A DNA stretch of 64,000 nucleotides from Saprospiraceae bacterium (GTDB lineage: Bacteria > Bacteroidota > Bacteroidia > Chitinophagales > Saprospiraceae): the NCBI GenBank assembly GCA_020627535.1, contig JAHDGU010000002.1:248001-312000 (forward strand). The letters run 5' to 3'. The notes beneath the pieces were generated by a model that saw only the letters and a program-made list of their open reading frames with translations, was not told where the DNA came from and did not search any database. A program made the translations under genes and the position numbers. Shown here piece by piece: positions 9,066 to 18,219 of the stretch (within the stretch, counting starts at the first letter, position 1; the number at the start of each line of letters is the position of its first letter).

Positions 9066-9080
9066 AGACTAGCCTAGTCT
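9066..9080. promoter_or_regulatory. Palindrome in the fabG / acyl-CoA dehydrogenase divergent region
   Basis: AGACTAG-C-CTAGTCT is a perfect 7-base inverted repeat around one base. It lies 52 bp before the acyl-CoA dehydrogenase ATG, in the 199-bp region separating it from divergent fabG. Its size and place suit a repressor site for fatty-acid genes, but I see no second copy before the hydroxyacyl-CoA dehydrogenase gene, so this is a suggestion only. Confidence 0.35.
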
Positions 9081-9132
9081 GGAAACACTGGATCACAAAT
9101 GCTGTTGATACAGATAGGAACTATCTTCAGCC

Positions 9133-11457
9133 ATGAAAAATACGCAAGCACCTCTCAGTCCAGGTATACTTAGTGTCCTCCCACTCTTCTATGTGGCATG
9201 GTCAGACGGGATATTGAGTCCGAGCGAGATGAAAACGCTTCATCGCCGACTCAAGGACTTTGACTTCTTGTCGGGACCAGACAGAGATTATCTGAAGAAG
9301 TGGACAGATCCTACAAAGCCTCCCTCGGAGGAGATCTTCAAATCTTGGGTCAATCAGATCCGTCTCTATGGCAAAGATCTGCCTCAAGGGAGCAAGCAAG
9401 ATCTCGTACAGCTCGGTATCGACATGGCCATGGCAGCGGCGCCTGCTGATCTTAAATCTCGCTGGCTGAGTCAAGACACCTTGGCAGCATTGAGAGAGAT
9501 CAAAGACCAGCTTGGCGTGGAAGCAGTCGCAGGTGCTAAGCTCCTATTTGCTAGTGCAGACCAAGACGCTGAACTAGCACCGCATGATCCCAGCAAGGAC
9601 TCCTTGCGAGGAAATTTGCAGTCATTTCTGGAAGGAGATAGCCGCTCCTTCAAAGACGGCCTGAGAGCCCTATTTTCTGACCCCGAACTCTTCAAAGAGT
9701 ACCAGGGTGACAAGGAAGCACATCGAGAGCTGGTCTTGGACCAGATGAGAATCTTAGCGGATCAAGGCTATGGGCTTCTACCCTATCCCGAGGACTGTGG
9801 TGGGCGTGACGACATGGAAAGGTATCTGCAGGTCTTTGAGATGCTGGCGCACTATGACGGGAGCCTGGTCGTGAAGTACGGTGTACAATTTGGTCTGTAC
9901 GGACTCAGCATCAAAAATCTTGGTACTGAGGAGCAGCACAAGAAATATCTCAACGACGCAGGTATTCTCAAGAAGCTCGGCTGCTTTGCGATGACAGAGA
10001 CTGGACACGGGAGCAATGTACGAGGTCTGAAGACCACCGCAAGCTATGATCGAGCGAGTGATCTCATCGTGGTGCACACACCTGATCGGGCTTCCGCCAA
10101 AGAGTACATCGGTAATGCCCTTCATGGTGATATGGCCGTCGTATTTGCTCAGCTCATCGTCAATGACGTGAATCATGGCGTGCACGCTGTGGTCGTACCG
10201 CTGAGAGAGGACAATGGTCAAGATGTCCAAGGCGTGAAAAGAGAAGACTGTGGCTACAAGATGGGACTCAATGGTGTTGACAATGGTAGACTGTACTTTG
10301 ATCAAGTCGCCGTGCCGCGGAGCAATCTTCTTAGTCGCTTTGGCGCGATCAGTGACGACGGTGAATATCACAGCCGCATCGAAAATCCCAACAAGCGATT
10401 TTTCACGATGCTTGGCACACTCGTCGGTGGACGCATTGGCGTGGCTAAAGGAGCGCTATCCATGGCCAAAAATGCATTGACCATCGCTCTGCGATATGCC
10501 GAGAGACGTCGACAGTTTGGTCCAGCTGAAGATCGCCCACAGGCCCTACTGATGGACTATCCCAGTCATCAGATGCGCTTACTACCTCGCCTCGTAAAGG
10601 CCTACGGACTCCAGTTTGCTACTGACCAACTGGTCGAAGAATATCGGCAGAGCACCAGTTCATCTCAAAAACTAGAAACCAAGGCTGCTGGACTCAAAGC
10701 CTGTGCCACCTGGTTTGCTACAGACACAATTCAAGAATGTCGAGAAGCCTGCGGAGGAGCTGGATACATCTGGGAAAATGGATTGACACAAATCAAAGCA
10801 GATAGCGACATCTTCACCACATTTGAAGGCGATAATACGGTGTTGATGCAGTTGGTGGCCAAGGGACTCTTATCAGAATTCAAGAAGTCGTTTCATGATG
10901 AGGGATTCATGGCTGTCTTTCGTCACCTAAGTCAACGAGTGACGACTTCACTGACCGAGAAGAACGTCTTTCAAGTACGGAAGACTGACTCATCTCATTT
11001 GCTATCACCAGAGTTTCATCGAGAAGCATTCCGCTTTCGCGAAAAACACCTCCTGCGGACGGTCGGCCAGCGCATGAAAAAGTACTTGGGAAAACGGGTC
11101 AGCTTGTACGAAGCATTCTTGAGGTGTCAAAACCACATGATAGCCCTCGCACAAGCATATGTAGATAGATTGATACTCAAGTCGCTGCATGTGGCAAGAG
11201 ACCGTGCAGATGGCGAAATCAAGGAGCTCTTGATCTTGTGTGCAGAGGTCTATGCCCTACATAGTATCTACGAAGAAAGAGCCTACTTCTTAGAACACGG
11301 ATATATGGAACCGACGAAGACCAAAGCTGTCCTTCGTGTGCTAGAGCAGCGCCTCAAGAAGATCCGACCAAAGGCTCCGGCATTGGTAGAAGCTTGGGCT
11401 ATCCCAGAGGCTTGCCTCAGGACTGAAATCTCCTCTAAGGTCGATCGAGGTTACTAG
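9133..11457 (+). CDS. Acyl-CoA dehydrogenase/oxidase-like protein with N-terminal TerB-like domain
   Basis: A 774-residue flavoenzyme expected to catalyse the first step of beta-oxidation (acyl-CoA to trans-2-enoyl-CoA). Residues 150-580 carry the acyl-CoA dehydrogenase/oxidase core: CFAMTETGHGSNVRG (284-298), RRRQFGPAEDRPQ (458-470), CGGAGYIWENG (540-550) and TFEGDN with the likely catalytic base Glu565. Residues 580-770 form a helical C-terminal region like that of acyl-CoA oxidases, which explains the length beyond the usual 380-600. Residues 11-125 are an added helical domain whose FYVAWSDGILSPSEMKTL (19-36) resembles TerB/DjlA N-terminal domains. It is followed by a convergent SCP2 gene and then the rest of the beta-oxidation genes. 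Whether it passes electrons to ETF or to oxygen cannot be told. Confidence 0.88.
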   Translation: MKNTQAPLSPGILSVLPLFYVAWSDGILSPSEMKTLHRRLKDFDFLSGPDRDYLKKWTDPTKPPSEEIFKSWVNQIRLYGKDLPQGSKQDLVQLGIDMAMAAAPADLKSRWLSQDTLAALREIKDQLGVEAVAGAKLLFASADQDAELAPHDPSKDSLRGNLQSFLEGDSRSFKDGLRALFSDPELFKEYQGDKEAHRELVLDQMRILADQGYGLLPYPEDCGGRDDMERYLQVFEMLAHYDGSLVVKYGVQFGLYGLSIKNLGTEEQHKKYLNDAGILKKLGCFAMTETGHGSNVRGLKTTASYDRASDLIVVHTPDRASAKEYIGNALHGDMAVVFAQLIVNDVNHGVHAVVVPLREDNGQDVQGVKREDCGYKMGLNGVDNGRLYFDQVAVPRSNLLSRFGAISDDGEYHSRIENPNKRFFTMLGTLVGGRIGVAKGALSMAKNALTIALRYAERRRQFGPAEDRPQALLMDYPSHQMRLLPRLVKAYGLQFATDQLVEEYRQSTSSSQKLETKAAGLKACATWFATDTIQECREACGGAGYIWENGLTQIKADSDIFTTFEGDNTVLMQLVAKGLLSEFKKSFHDEGFMAVFRHLSQRVTTSLTEKNVFQVRKTDSSHLLSPEFHREAFRFREKHLLRTVGQRMKKYLGKRVSLYEAFLRCQNHMIALAQAYVDRLILKSLHVARDRADGEIKELLILCAEVYALHSIYEERAYFLEHGYMEPTKTKAVLRVLEQRLKKIRPKAPALVEAWAIPEACLRTEISSKVDRGY

Positions 11458-11750
11458 CTGAGGAGGCTCTGAAGCTTCATCGCGAGCCCCATATCTCCTT
11501 TGATCTTCACCTTACCACCCATGACTGCCATCATCGGGTTGAGGTCACCATTGCGCAACTTCTCAAGTGTCTCGATACTTGTCGTGATGACTGTATCGGC
11601 GTCTTTATCGTCCTGGGAAACCTCATTGCTATCACCAGTACCATCTACGAAGATGTTCTGTCCATCCAGGTTGAATTTGAGGGTTCCACCCAGTGGATTG
11701 GCGTTGGCAGCTGCTTTCTGAAACTGTTCTATAACTACTGAAAAATCCAT
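11454..11750 (-). CDS. SCP2 sterol-binding-domain protein
   Basis: A 98-residue protein consisting of a single SCP2 domain: an amphipathic start (SVVIEQFQKAAANANPLGG), KFNLDGQNIFVDGTG, DADTVITTSIETLEKLRNGDLNPMMAVM and the closing KVKIKGDMGLAMKLQSLL. SCP2 domains hold acyl-CoAs or other lipids in a hydrophobic tunnel. Here it sits tail-to-tail with the acyl-CoA dehydrogenase (4-bp overlap) and divergent from the hydroxyacyl-CoA dehydrogenase gene, so a role in delivering acyl-CoA to beta-oxidation is likely. The 252-bp region between it and the next gene should hold both promoters. Confidence 0.9.
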   Translation of the reverse strand: MDFSVVIEQFQKAAANANPLGGTLKFNLDGQNIFVDGTGDSNEVSQDDKDADTVITTSIETLEKLRNGDLNPMMAVMGGKVKIKGDMGLAMKLQSLLS

Positions 11751-12002
11751 TTGTCTTGCTTGTTAATTGATTGGCGATTCGATTCACTTCGTATGCATGA
11801 TATTCAATGTCTTGAGCATGCGACGAAGTTCCAGTGTGCGAACATAATTCGAATTCTAGACATTGGTACAAGAGAAATGTGTTTTTTCTGTACAGTTGTA
11901 CAAGAAGTGGTACTTTCGCTCTGTCAAGAATGACCGTGGATTTGTGTCATTTTTGATATTTAGTTTCGAACTTACACCAAAGAAAATCAGACCATTCTAT
12001 CG

Positions 12003-14405
12003 ATGAAGTATCGTCTACAAAAAGCGGCAGTTCTGGGCTCCGGCGTTATGGGTTCAGGCATCGCCTGCCATCTGGCCAATATCGGACTCGACGTCCTACT
12101 CCTAGACATCGTTCCATTTGACCTGAGCGATGACAAGAAAAATGATCCAGCAGCAAGAAACAGCATCGTCAATGGCGCTCTCAAAAGTGCTATCAAGAAT
12201 AAGCCCGCAGCTCTCTACCGCAAGGAATTCAGCTCGCGTATCAGAACAGGAAACTTCGATGACGACTTTGACCAGATCGCCGATTGCGACTGGATCATAG
12301 AAGTCGTGGTCGAGCGGCTTGACATCAAGCAGCAGATCCTGGCCAAGGTTGAACAGCACCGCAAAGCAGGTTCTCTGGTGACATCCAATACATCCAGTAT
12401 CCCCATCAAGATGCTGGCTGAAGGTAGATCAGAGGAGTTTCAGCAGCACTTCTGCGGGACACACTTCTTCAATCCTGCGCGCTACATGCCACTGCTAGAG
12501 ATCATACCTCACGAGGGCACAGCACAGAGCGTCACGGACTTCTTCATGAGCTTTGGAGATGTCAATCTCGGTAAGCAGACAGTGCTCTGTAAAGACACAC
12601 CAGGCTTCATTGCCAATCGGATTGGTGTGATGTCAGGCATCAAGATGACCGAGCTCACGACCAAATACGACATGCGTATCGAGGAGGTTGATGCGATCAC
12701 TGGACCTATGATCGGCCGACCCAAGACTGCGACCTACAAGTTGCAAGATCTTGTCGGCATCGATACCAGCGAGAAAGTAGGCGCATTCGTGAATAATGCC
12801 TGCAAAGAAGACGAGTTTTTCAGCAAGCGCCAAGGTCAGGAGAGCCCTCAGTTTATCCAACACTTAATAGAGAACAAAGCATTTGGACGAAAGTCCGGCA
12901 AAGGCTTCTATCAGCGCACCAAAGAAAAAGACGAGAAAGGACGTACGATCATCAATGCGCTCAATCTCAAGACACTGAAGTACGAGACGTCCGTCAAGCC
13001 TAGACTTGATATCGTCGGAAAGACCAAGAATATCGAGATCTTCAGCAAGAAGCTCGATGCCATCCTTGGAGGAGATGACCGCGAGTGCCAATTTCTCCAA
13101 GAGTATTTCGCTTCGCTGCTCTCCTATGCGGCCAATCGGATTCCAGAGATCTCTGACGACTTCTTTGCCATGGATGATGCCATGCGCACAGGATATATGT
13201 GGGATTATGGACCATTTGAGTACTGGGATGAGATGGGACTAGAGCGTGGAATCGCACTGGTGGAAGCACACGGCGAGAGCCTTCCTAGCTGGATCAAAGA
13301 CATGCAGGCCAATGGCGTCAAGAGCTTCTATACGATCGACTCAGGCGTCAAAAAAGCCTACAGCATTGCCTCTGGCGCATATGAGCCACTAGCGAGCACT
13401 GAAGGTCTGATCCTACTGGATGCCTTCCGGCAAAATGCTCCGATCATCAAGAACTCCGAGTGCACCGTACACGATATCGGCGATGGTGTCATGTGCATCG
13501 AATTTACGAGTAAGAGCAATGCCATAGGTGAGGCGATGGGTGAAGGAATTGCAGAGGCCATCGACAAGGCAGAGTCCGAAGGATGGAACGGTATCGTCAT
13601 CGGTAATCACGCGACCAACTTCACCGTCGGGGCTAATCTCATGCCTGTAGGCATGCTCGCCATGCAAAAAGACTTTGAGACACTCGAGAAGATGGTCAAG
13701 GGCTTCCAGGATCTGGTCATGCGACTGCGCTGCTCCAAGATTCCTGTAGTGGCTGCGACGCAAGGCTATGTCTTTGGTGGTGGCTGTGAGATGAGCATGC
13801 ATTGCAATGCGACGGTCATGGCAGCCGAATCATATATAGGACTAGTAGAGGTCGGTGTCGGTCTCTTGCCTGGAGGATGCGGCACCAAAGAGATGGCGCT
13901 CAGAGCGTCTGACAGTTTCTTTGAAGGCGATGTACAGATACCTACCTTGATCGAGCACTTCAAGCCAATAGCCACTGCAACTGTGGCAACATCTGCTCCC
14001 GAAGCATATGGCTACAATCTGCTCCTAGAAAGTAAAGATGAGATCTGCCTGCGCAAAGAGAAGAACATCGCACGCGCCAAGGAACTCGTCCTTGAGATGG
14101 CTCCAAGCTTCATCGCTCCTGTGCCTAGACATGATGTCACTGTCCTCGGACGGACTGGTTTGTCGGCACTCTACACAGCGATCAATGAGTTTAGACTGGG
14201 AGAATACATGTCAGACTATGACGTGGTCATTGCACGCAAGGTCGCCGAGGTCATGTGCGGAGGAGATCTTACAAGTGCTCAGCAAGTCAGCGAACAGTAT
14301 CTCATAGATCTCGAGAGAGAAGCATTCTTGAGTCTACTTGGCAATCAAAAGACTCTTGATAGAATCCAATATCTACTGATGAACAATAAGCCACTCAGAA
14401 ACTAA
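12003..14405 (+). CDS. 3-hydroxyacyl-CoA dehydrogenase / enoyl-CoA hydratase (FadN-like)
   Basis: An 800-residue two-domain enzyme for the middle steps of beta-oxidation. The NAD-binding fold comes first (VLGSGVMGSGIACHLANIG, Gly12-x-Gly14-x2-Gly17), then HFFNPARYMPLLEIIP with catalytic His154, and the helical 3HCDH domain with GRPKTATYKLQDLVGID. The crotonase-type hydratase domain follows in the C-terminal 340 residues (GYVFGGGCEMSMHC, GLVEVGVGLLPGGCGTKE). This dehydrogenase-first order is that of Bacillus FadN, the reverse of E. coli FadB. The thiolase gene begins 38 bp downstream, giving a FadN-FadA pair with the thioesterase behind it. Confidence 0.92.
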   Translation: MKYRLQKAAVLGSGVMGSGIACHLANIGLDVLLLDIVPFDLSDDKKNDPAARNSIVNGALKSAIKNKPAALYRKEFSSRIRTGNFDDDFDQIADCDWIIEVVVERLDIKQQILAKVEQHRKAGSLVTSNTSSIPIKMLAEGRSEEFQQHFCGTHFFNPARYMPLLEIIPHEGTAQSVTDFFMSFGDVNLGKQTVLCKDTPGFIANRIGVMSGIKMTELTTKYDMRIEEVDAITGPMIGRPKTATYKLQDLVGIDTSEKVGAFVNNACKEDEFFSKRQGQESPQFIQHLIENKAFGRKSGKGFYQRTKEKDEKGRTIINALNLKTLKYETSVKPRLDIVGKTKNIEIFSKKLDAILGGDDRECQFLQEYFASLLSYAANRIPEISDDFFAMDDAMRTGYMWDYGPFEYWDEMGLERGIALVEAHGESLPSWIKDMQANGVKSFYTIDSGVKKAYSIASGAYEPLASTEGLILLDAFRQNAPIIKNSECTVHDIGDGVMCIEFTSKSNAIGEAMGEGIAEAIDKAESEGWNGIVIGNHATNFTVGANLMPVGMLAMQKDFETLEKMVKGFQDLVMRLRCSKIPVVAATQGYVFGGGCEMSMHCNATVMAAESYIGLVEVGVGLLPGGCGTKEMALRASDSFFEGDVQIPTLIEHFKPIATATVATSAPEAYGYNLLLESKDEICLRKEKNIARAKELVLEMAPSFIAPVPRHDVTVLGRTGLSALYTAINEFRLGEYMSDYDVVIARKVAEVMCGGDLTSAQQVSEQYLIDLEREAFLSLLGNQKTLDRIQYLLMNNKPLRN

Positions 14406-14443
14406 TCGCTTATCCATCAGCAACACTCAAAGACACAGCTAAC

Positions 14444-15616
14444 ATGAATGCATATATCATCACCGGACTTAGATCAGCAGTAGGCAAGGCAAAAAGAGGT
14501 GGTTTCAAAAACTTCAGATCAGATGATCTCGCCGTAGAAGTCATCAAGCAAATGATGGCAACGGTCCCACAAGTGGATCCCAAAGAGATCGACGACGTCA
14601 TCGTAGGATGTGCCAATCCCGAAGGCGAGCAAGGCCTGCAAATTGGTCGGTTGATCTCAGCACGAGCCCTGGGTAAAGAGGTAGCAGGCATCACCATCAA
14701 TCGCTACTGTGCATCTGGCCTCGAGGCGATCTCTATGGCTGCCGCCAAAATTGCCGCAGGATTTGGCCACATGTACATCGCAGGAGGTACAGAGAGCATG
14801 AGTATGATCCCGATGACTGGGTATAAACTCGCTCCGAGCTATCAGGCCAATATGGACAATATCAACTATCATGTCAGCATGGGAGCTACTGCCGAGGCTG
14901 TCGCCAAAAAGTACGAAGTGACGAGAGAGCAAGCTGACGAATTTACAGTGCGCTCCCACGAGAAAGCAGCTGCCGCAATCGATGGCGGTCGATTTGATGC
15001 ACAGATCGCTCCTGTCGAAGTCGTCAATGTTGACTTTAAAGACGGCAAAAGACATGAGTCTTCACATGTCGTCAAGATGGATGAAGGTGTGCGCAGAGGA
15101 ACCAATATGGAAGCCCTATCTCGACTCAGACCAGCCTTCAAAAAAGGTGGAATCGTCACAGCTGGAAACTCCTCTCAGACCTCTGACGGAGCTGCCTTTA
15201 CGCTCGTCGTCAGCGAAGAGATGGTCAAGAAGCTCAATCTAGAGCCATGGGCTAGACTGGTGGCCTGTGCAGTAGGTGGAGTCGATCCACTCTACATGGG
15301 CATAGGACCATGCGTAGCCATACCCAAGGCACTGAAACAAGCAGGACTCCAACTCAAGGATATAGAACAGACCGAGCTCAACGAGGCATTTGCCACGCAA
15401 GCCCTGGCTGTGATCAAGACGGCTGGCCTCGATCCTGAGACCGTCAATGTCAATGGTGGAGCCATCGCGCTTGGTCATCCACTAGGATGTACAGGAGCAA
15501 AACTCACCATACAGCTACTGCATGAGATGAAACTGCGTGATCAGAAGTACGGTATGGTCACAGCTTGTGTAGGAGGTGGGCAAGGAATCGCTGGGATCAT
15601 CGAGCGACTCAACTAG
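14444..15616 (+). CDS. fadA: Acetyl-CoA C-acyltransferase (thiolase)
   Basis: A 390-residue thiolase that cleaves 3-ketoacyl-CoA with CoA in the last step of beta-oxidation. The nucleophile Cys89 lies in NRYCASGLEAI, the GHP motif in NGGAIALGHPLGCTGAK, and the second catalytic Cys in MVTACVGGGQGIAGI near the C-terminus. The length is normal. It is the second gene of a unit with the FadN-like gene (38-bp gap). Its TAG stop shares a base with the GTG start of the thioesterase, which suggests coupled translation. Sequence alone cannot fully separate a degradative FadA from a biosynthetic acetoacetyl-CoA thiolase, but the context favours degradation. Confidence 0.92.
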   Translation: MNAYIITGLRSAVGKAKRGGFKNFRSDDLAVEVIKQMMATVPQVDPKEIDDVIVGCANPEGEQGLQIGRLISARALGKEVAGITINRYCASGLEAISMAAAKIAAGFGHMYIAGGTESMSMIPMTGYKLAPSYQANMDNINYHVSMGATAEAVAKKYEVTREQADEFTVRSHEKAAAAIDGGRFDAQIAPVEVVNVDFKDGKRHESSHVVKMDEGVRRGTNMEALSRLRPAFKKGGIVTAGNSSQTSDGAAFTLVVSEEMVKKLNLEPWARLVACAVGGVDPLYMGIGPCVAIPKALKQAGLQLKDIEQTELNEAFATQALAVIKTAGLDPETVNVNGGAIALGHPLGCTGAKLTIQLLHEMKLRDQKYGMVTACVGGGQGIAGIIERLN

Positions 15617-16005
15617 TGTCCAAGAAAGTATATCAGAAGGAAATCCGCGTCACAGAGGATCATCTCGATGATCTCGCTCATGTCAACAATGTCACCTACC
15701 TCTATTGGGTGCAAGACATGGCACGAGAGCACTGGAATCATGTGGTCGATACATCAACTGGAGACAAGTACTATTGGCTGGTTGTAGAACACCAGATCAA
15801 GTACAGAGGGCAAGCGAAACTTGGCGATACGATCCGTGCAAAGACCTACATTGACTCCTACAGTGGCGTCAGATCAGATCGCATCGTGGAGTTTCATCTC
15901 GAAGATCGACTCATAGTCTCAGCGAGGACTACTTGGTGCCTGATGGATCGCGAGCGAAATCGCCCGGCTAGGATAGAGCCTCAGATGATTGCGAGCTTCT
16001 GCTGA
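15616..16005 (+). CDS. Acyl-CoA thioesterase, 4HBT hotdog family
   Basis: A 129-residue hotdog-fold protein starting at a GTG that overlaps the thiolase stop by one base (TAGTG). The motif VTEDHLDDLAHVNNVTYLYWVQDMARE is that of 4-hydroxybenzoyl-CoA thioesterase-like enzymes, with the N-terminal Asp/His region and the long central helix. VEHQIKYRGQAKLGDTIRAKT forms the following strands. It would release free acids from acyl-CoA and so relieve CoA trapping in the beta-oxidation unit. An open frame upstream of the GTG runs inside the thiolase gene and is not needed. Confidence 0.85.
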   Translation: MSKKVYQKEIRVTEDHLDDLAHVNNVTYLYWVQDMAREHWNHVVDTSTGDKYYWLVVEHQIKYRGQAKLGDTIRAKTYIDSYSGVRSDRIVEFHLEDRLIVSARTTWCLMDRERNRPARIEPQMIASFC

Positions 16006-16135
16006 GGAGCTATTGGGGCACAGTAGTGCATTGCATGGAAACAGTTGAATTCCCATATCAGCTAAGGCATAAGACATAAAGTCTTGAAAGTCCGACGATA
16101 GGGAAGTCTAGAGAGACCAGCTTGGGAGGAAAATC

Positions 16136-16687
16136 TCAAACACCTAAATCGCGAAACTCCTCTACAGTGTACCTCTGTTGGATATGTTGTGGACAATTCA
16201 CATCCCAAGCTGTCACTCTGATTTTGATGGCCCTTTCTATCGGCACATCATAGTCATCATCTTTTAGCTGTACTAGCAGATCATTATCTGGTTGAATGAC
16301 GGATGCTTCACCCCAAATCTTAATCCTCTTGCGATTAGGATAGTCCATAAGAAAAAGGTGCACCTTATTGTTTTCATCAAAGTTGCCAATAGAGATGTAT
16401 TGTCGATTCCCAGAGAAATCAGCAAAGGCCAGATGATTTTCATCCAATACTTTTAAGAATCCCTTTGGCCCACCTCTGTGCTGGATGTAAGGTTGTCCTT
16501 GTGCATTTGCAGAAGCCATGTAGAAAGAATCTCTCTGGCTCACAAAATATGCAAGTTGGCCGGTGATTTCCGTCTGCCAATCTCTCCTCTCCGCCATATT
16601 CTGATAAGCCTGTCTTGAGCCCATACTTTCCTGGCGCTTTTTGACAGATTCTGTGAATGCGATATCACTGACATACTTCGACTTCAT
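16136..16687 (-). CDS. Pyridoxamine 5'-phosphate oxidase-fold (PPOX) flavin-binding protein
   Basis: A 183-residue split-barrel protein. After a helical start, residues 48-140 give the PPOX barrel: FYMASANAQGQPYIQHRGGPKGFLKVLD, LAFADFSGNRQYISIGNF and VHLFLMDYPNRKRIKIWGEA. These proteins usually bind FMN or a related cofactor; this subgroup is often annotated as pyridoxamine phosphate oxidase family but is probably not PdxH. It is the last gene of the leftward redox block, 66 bp after the OsmC gene. Its codon and base use look more AT-rich than the beta-oxidation genes to its left. Confidence 0.85.
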   Translation of the reverse strand: MKSKYVSDIAFTESVKKRQESMGSRQAYQNMAERRDWQTEITGQLAYFVSQRDSFYMASANAQGQPYIQHRGGPKGFLKVLDENHLAFADFSGNRQYISIGNFDENNKVHLFLMDYPNRKRIKIWGEASVIQPDNDLLVQLKDDDYDVPIERAIKIRVTAWDVNCPQHIQQRYTVEEFRDLGV

Positions 16688-16753
16688 AATATTCCATTAG
16701 ATATGATAAAAGTAGCGACAAGAGTGCGGTAGAAAAAGCCGCAATAGCATTCG

Positions 16754-17176
16754 CTATGTTGTAGCAATCGTGTGGATCTTAATTTCATGAGACAATGTCT
16801 TGTGTACGGGACACTTCTCTGCAATTTCCATCAACCTTTCCCTCTGCTTTTCATCTAAGTTTCCGAAGAGCTCCACTCTCTTTTCTATGAAGTGAACATA
16901 ACCATCTGTAGATTCACAATCAACACAGTCTCTGCTATGCACTCTCTCTTGTGTCATCGTGACTTCTACACCTTCCAGTTCCCAATTTTTTCGATCGGCA
17001 TACATACGCACTGTCATCGCCACACATCCGCCCAAAGACATCAGTAACATACTGTAAGGATCTGTACCAAGATCGGTGCCATAGGGGCCTGGCTCATCGC
17101 CAATCAACTGGTGCGTCCCGTCAGAAAATATAGTTTTATACTGTGCACGATCTATTTTAGCCTTGACTGTTCTCAT
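16754..17176 (-). CDS. OsmC/Ohr-family peroxidase-like protein
   Basis: A 140-residue OsmC-family protein. The two redox cysteines are present: Cys51 in SLGGCVAMTVRMYA and Cys122 in AEKCPVHKTLSHEI, the positions used by OsmC/Ohr enzymes to reduce organic hydroperoxides with dihydrolipoyl or other thiols. Two extra cysteines lie at 84 and 87 (DCVDC). It follows the GAPDH gene by 23 bp on the same strand, consistent with a stress-response operon together with the AhpD-like protein upstream. The actual peroxide substrate is not evident. Confidence 0.9.
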   Translation of the reverse strand: MRTVKAKIDRAQYKTIFSDGTHQLIGDEPGPYGTDLGTDPYSMLLMSLGGCVAMTVRMYADRKNWELEGVEVTMTQERVHSRDCVDCESTDGYVHFIEKRVELFGNLDEKQRERLMEIAEKCPVHKTLSHEIKIHTIATT

Positions 17177-17199
17177 TGATAGAAGTTGATTTTATTGAA

Positions 17200-18189
17200 T
17201 TAAATCTGCTCCAAGATCTGACGAATCATCTGATTGGCAAATCCCCATTCATTGTCATACCATGCCAGAACCTTCACCAAATCGCCGTCCACAACTTTCG
17301 TCATTTCCAAATCGATAATTGCAGCATGGGGATCCTGTATGATATCAGTCGAGACGATGGGGTCCTCGGTGACTCTGAGGATGTTCCTATAACGATCAGC
17401 ACTCGCTTCCTCTTTGAAAATCTGAATTATTTCTTCTCTTGAAGTTCTCTTAGCTGTCACTAGAGTGATATCTGAGACGGAGCCTATGGCGACAGGAACT
17501 CTCAGAGCCATGCCATCAAAAATTCCTGCATATTCTGGAAGCGCTTTGGTTGTTGCCGTGGCGGCACCTGTCGTAGTGGGTATGATATTGTTAAACCCAG
17601 TTCTTCCCATACGTACTTTCTTGTGAGGGGAATCGACAACAGAATTTGAAGATGTATTGGCATGAACGGTTGTCATGATCGCTTTTTTGATACCAATTCT
17701 TCTCCCTAATATCTCGATCACTGGACTTATATTATTCGTGGTACAACTAGCACATGAGAAGATGGCAGTAGACCCATCTTTGGTATTTACGCCATGTACC
17801 ACAGTCGGTACTCCCTCACTAGAAGTAGGCCCAGAAAGTACTACAATCTTAGCACCTGCTTCGATGTGCTTTTTTGCATCTACTTCTTTGGTAAAGACGC
17901 CAGTACTTTCTATGACAATATCAACACCCAGTTCGCCCCATGGCAGATCTGCAGGATTCCGCTCACTGTAGTATGGTATGCTTTTACCATCTACGATGAA
18001 TTGATCATCCTCCAGTCGCACCTCCTTATCATACACCCCATACACACTATCGTACTTCAAGAGGTATGCTATATCTTGTATGCCTGCTATGTCATTCACC
18101 GCCACAATATTGAGCTCCTCTGACTCCAAGATTAACTTCAACGAGGCCCTTCCGATACGCCCCATTCCATTGATTGCTATGTTTTTCAT
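17200..18189 (-). CDS. gap: Type I glyceraldehyde-3-phosphate dehydrogenase, variant active-site loop
   Basis: A 329-residue phosphorylating GAPDH: NAD fold INGMGRIGRASLK (7-19), Asp33 of an NAD-type site, and catalytic Cys149 and His176 (TTVHANTS). The common ASCTTNC loop here reads CASCTTNNISP: the second conserved cysteine is replaced by Asn153 and an extra cysteine sits at 146, making a CxxC with the nucleophile. It is set inside a redox block (AhpD-like and NmrA-like genes upstream, OsmC downstream) rather than with glycolytic genes. It may be an accessory, oxidation-tolerant or substrate-shifted enzyme. The family is certain; the special role is inference. Confidence 0.92.
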   Translation of the reverse strand: MKNIAINGMGRIGRASLKLILESEELNIVAVNDIAGIQDIAYLLKYDSVYGVYDKEVRLEDDQFIVDGKSIPYYSERNPADLPWGELGVDIVIESTGVFTKEVDAKKHIEAGAKIVVLSGPTSSEGVPTVVHGVNTKDGSTAIFSCASCTTNNISPVIEILGRRIGIKKAIMTTVHANTSSNSVVDSPHKKVRMGRTGFNNIIPTTTGAATATTKALPEYAGIFDGMALRVPVAIGSVSDITLVTAKRTSREEIIQIFKEEASADRYRNILRVTEDPIVSTDIIQDPHAAIIDLEMTKVVDGDLVKVLAWYDNEWGFANQMIRQILEQI

Positions 18190-18219
18190 CTTTCTACGCT
18201 TATTATATCACTAAGTGCT

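Noticed and set aside
11751-12002. TTGTACAA (11896-11903) and nearby TGTACA palindromes as an operator
   Set aside because: Too short and self-palindromic to separate from chance in an AT-rich region; no partner copy at 9066.
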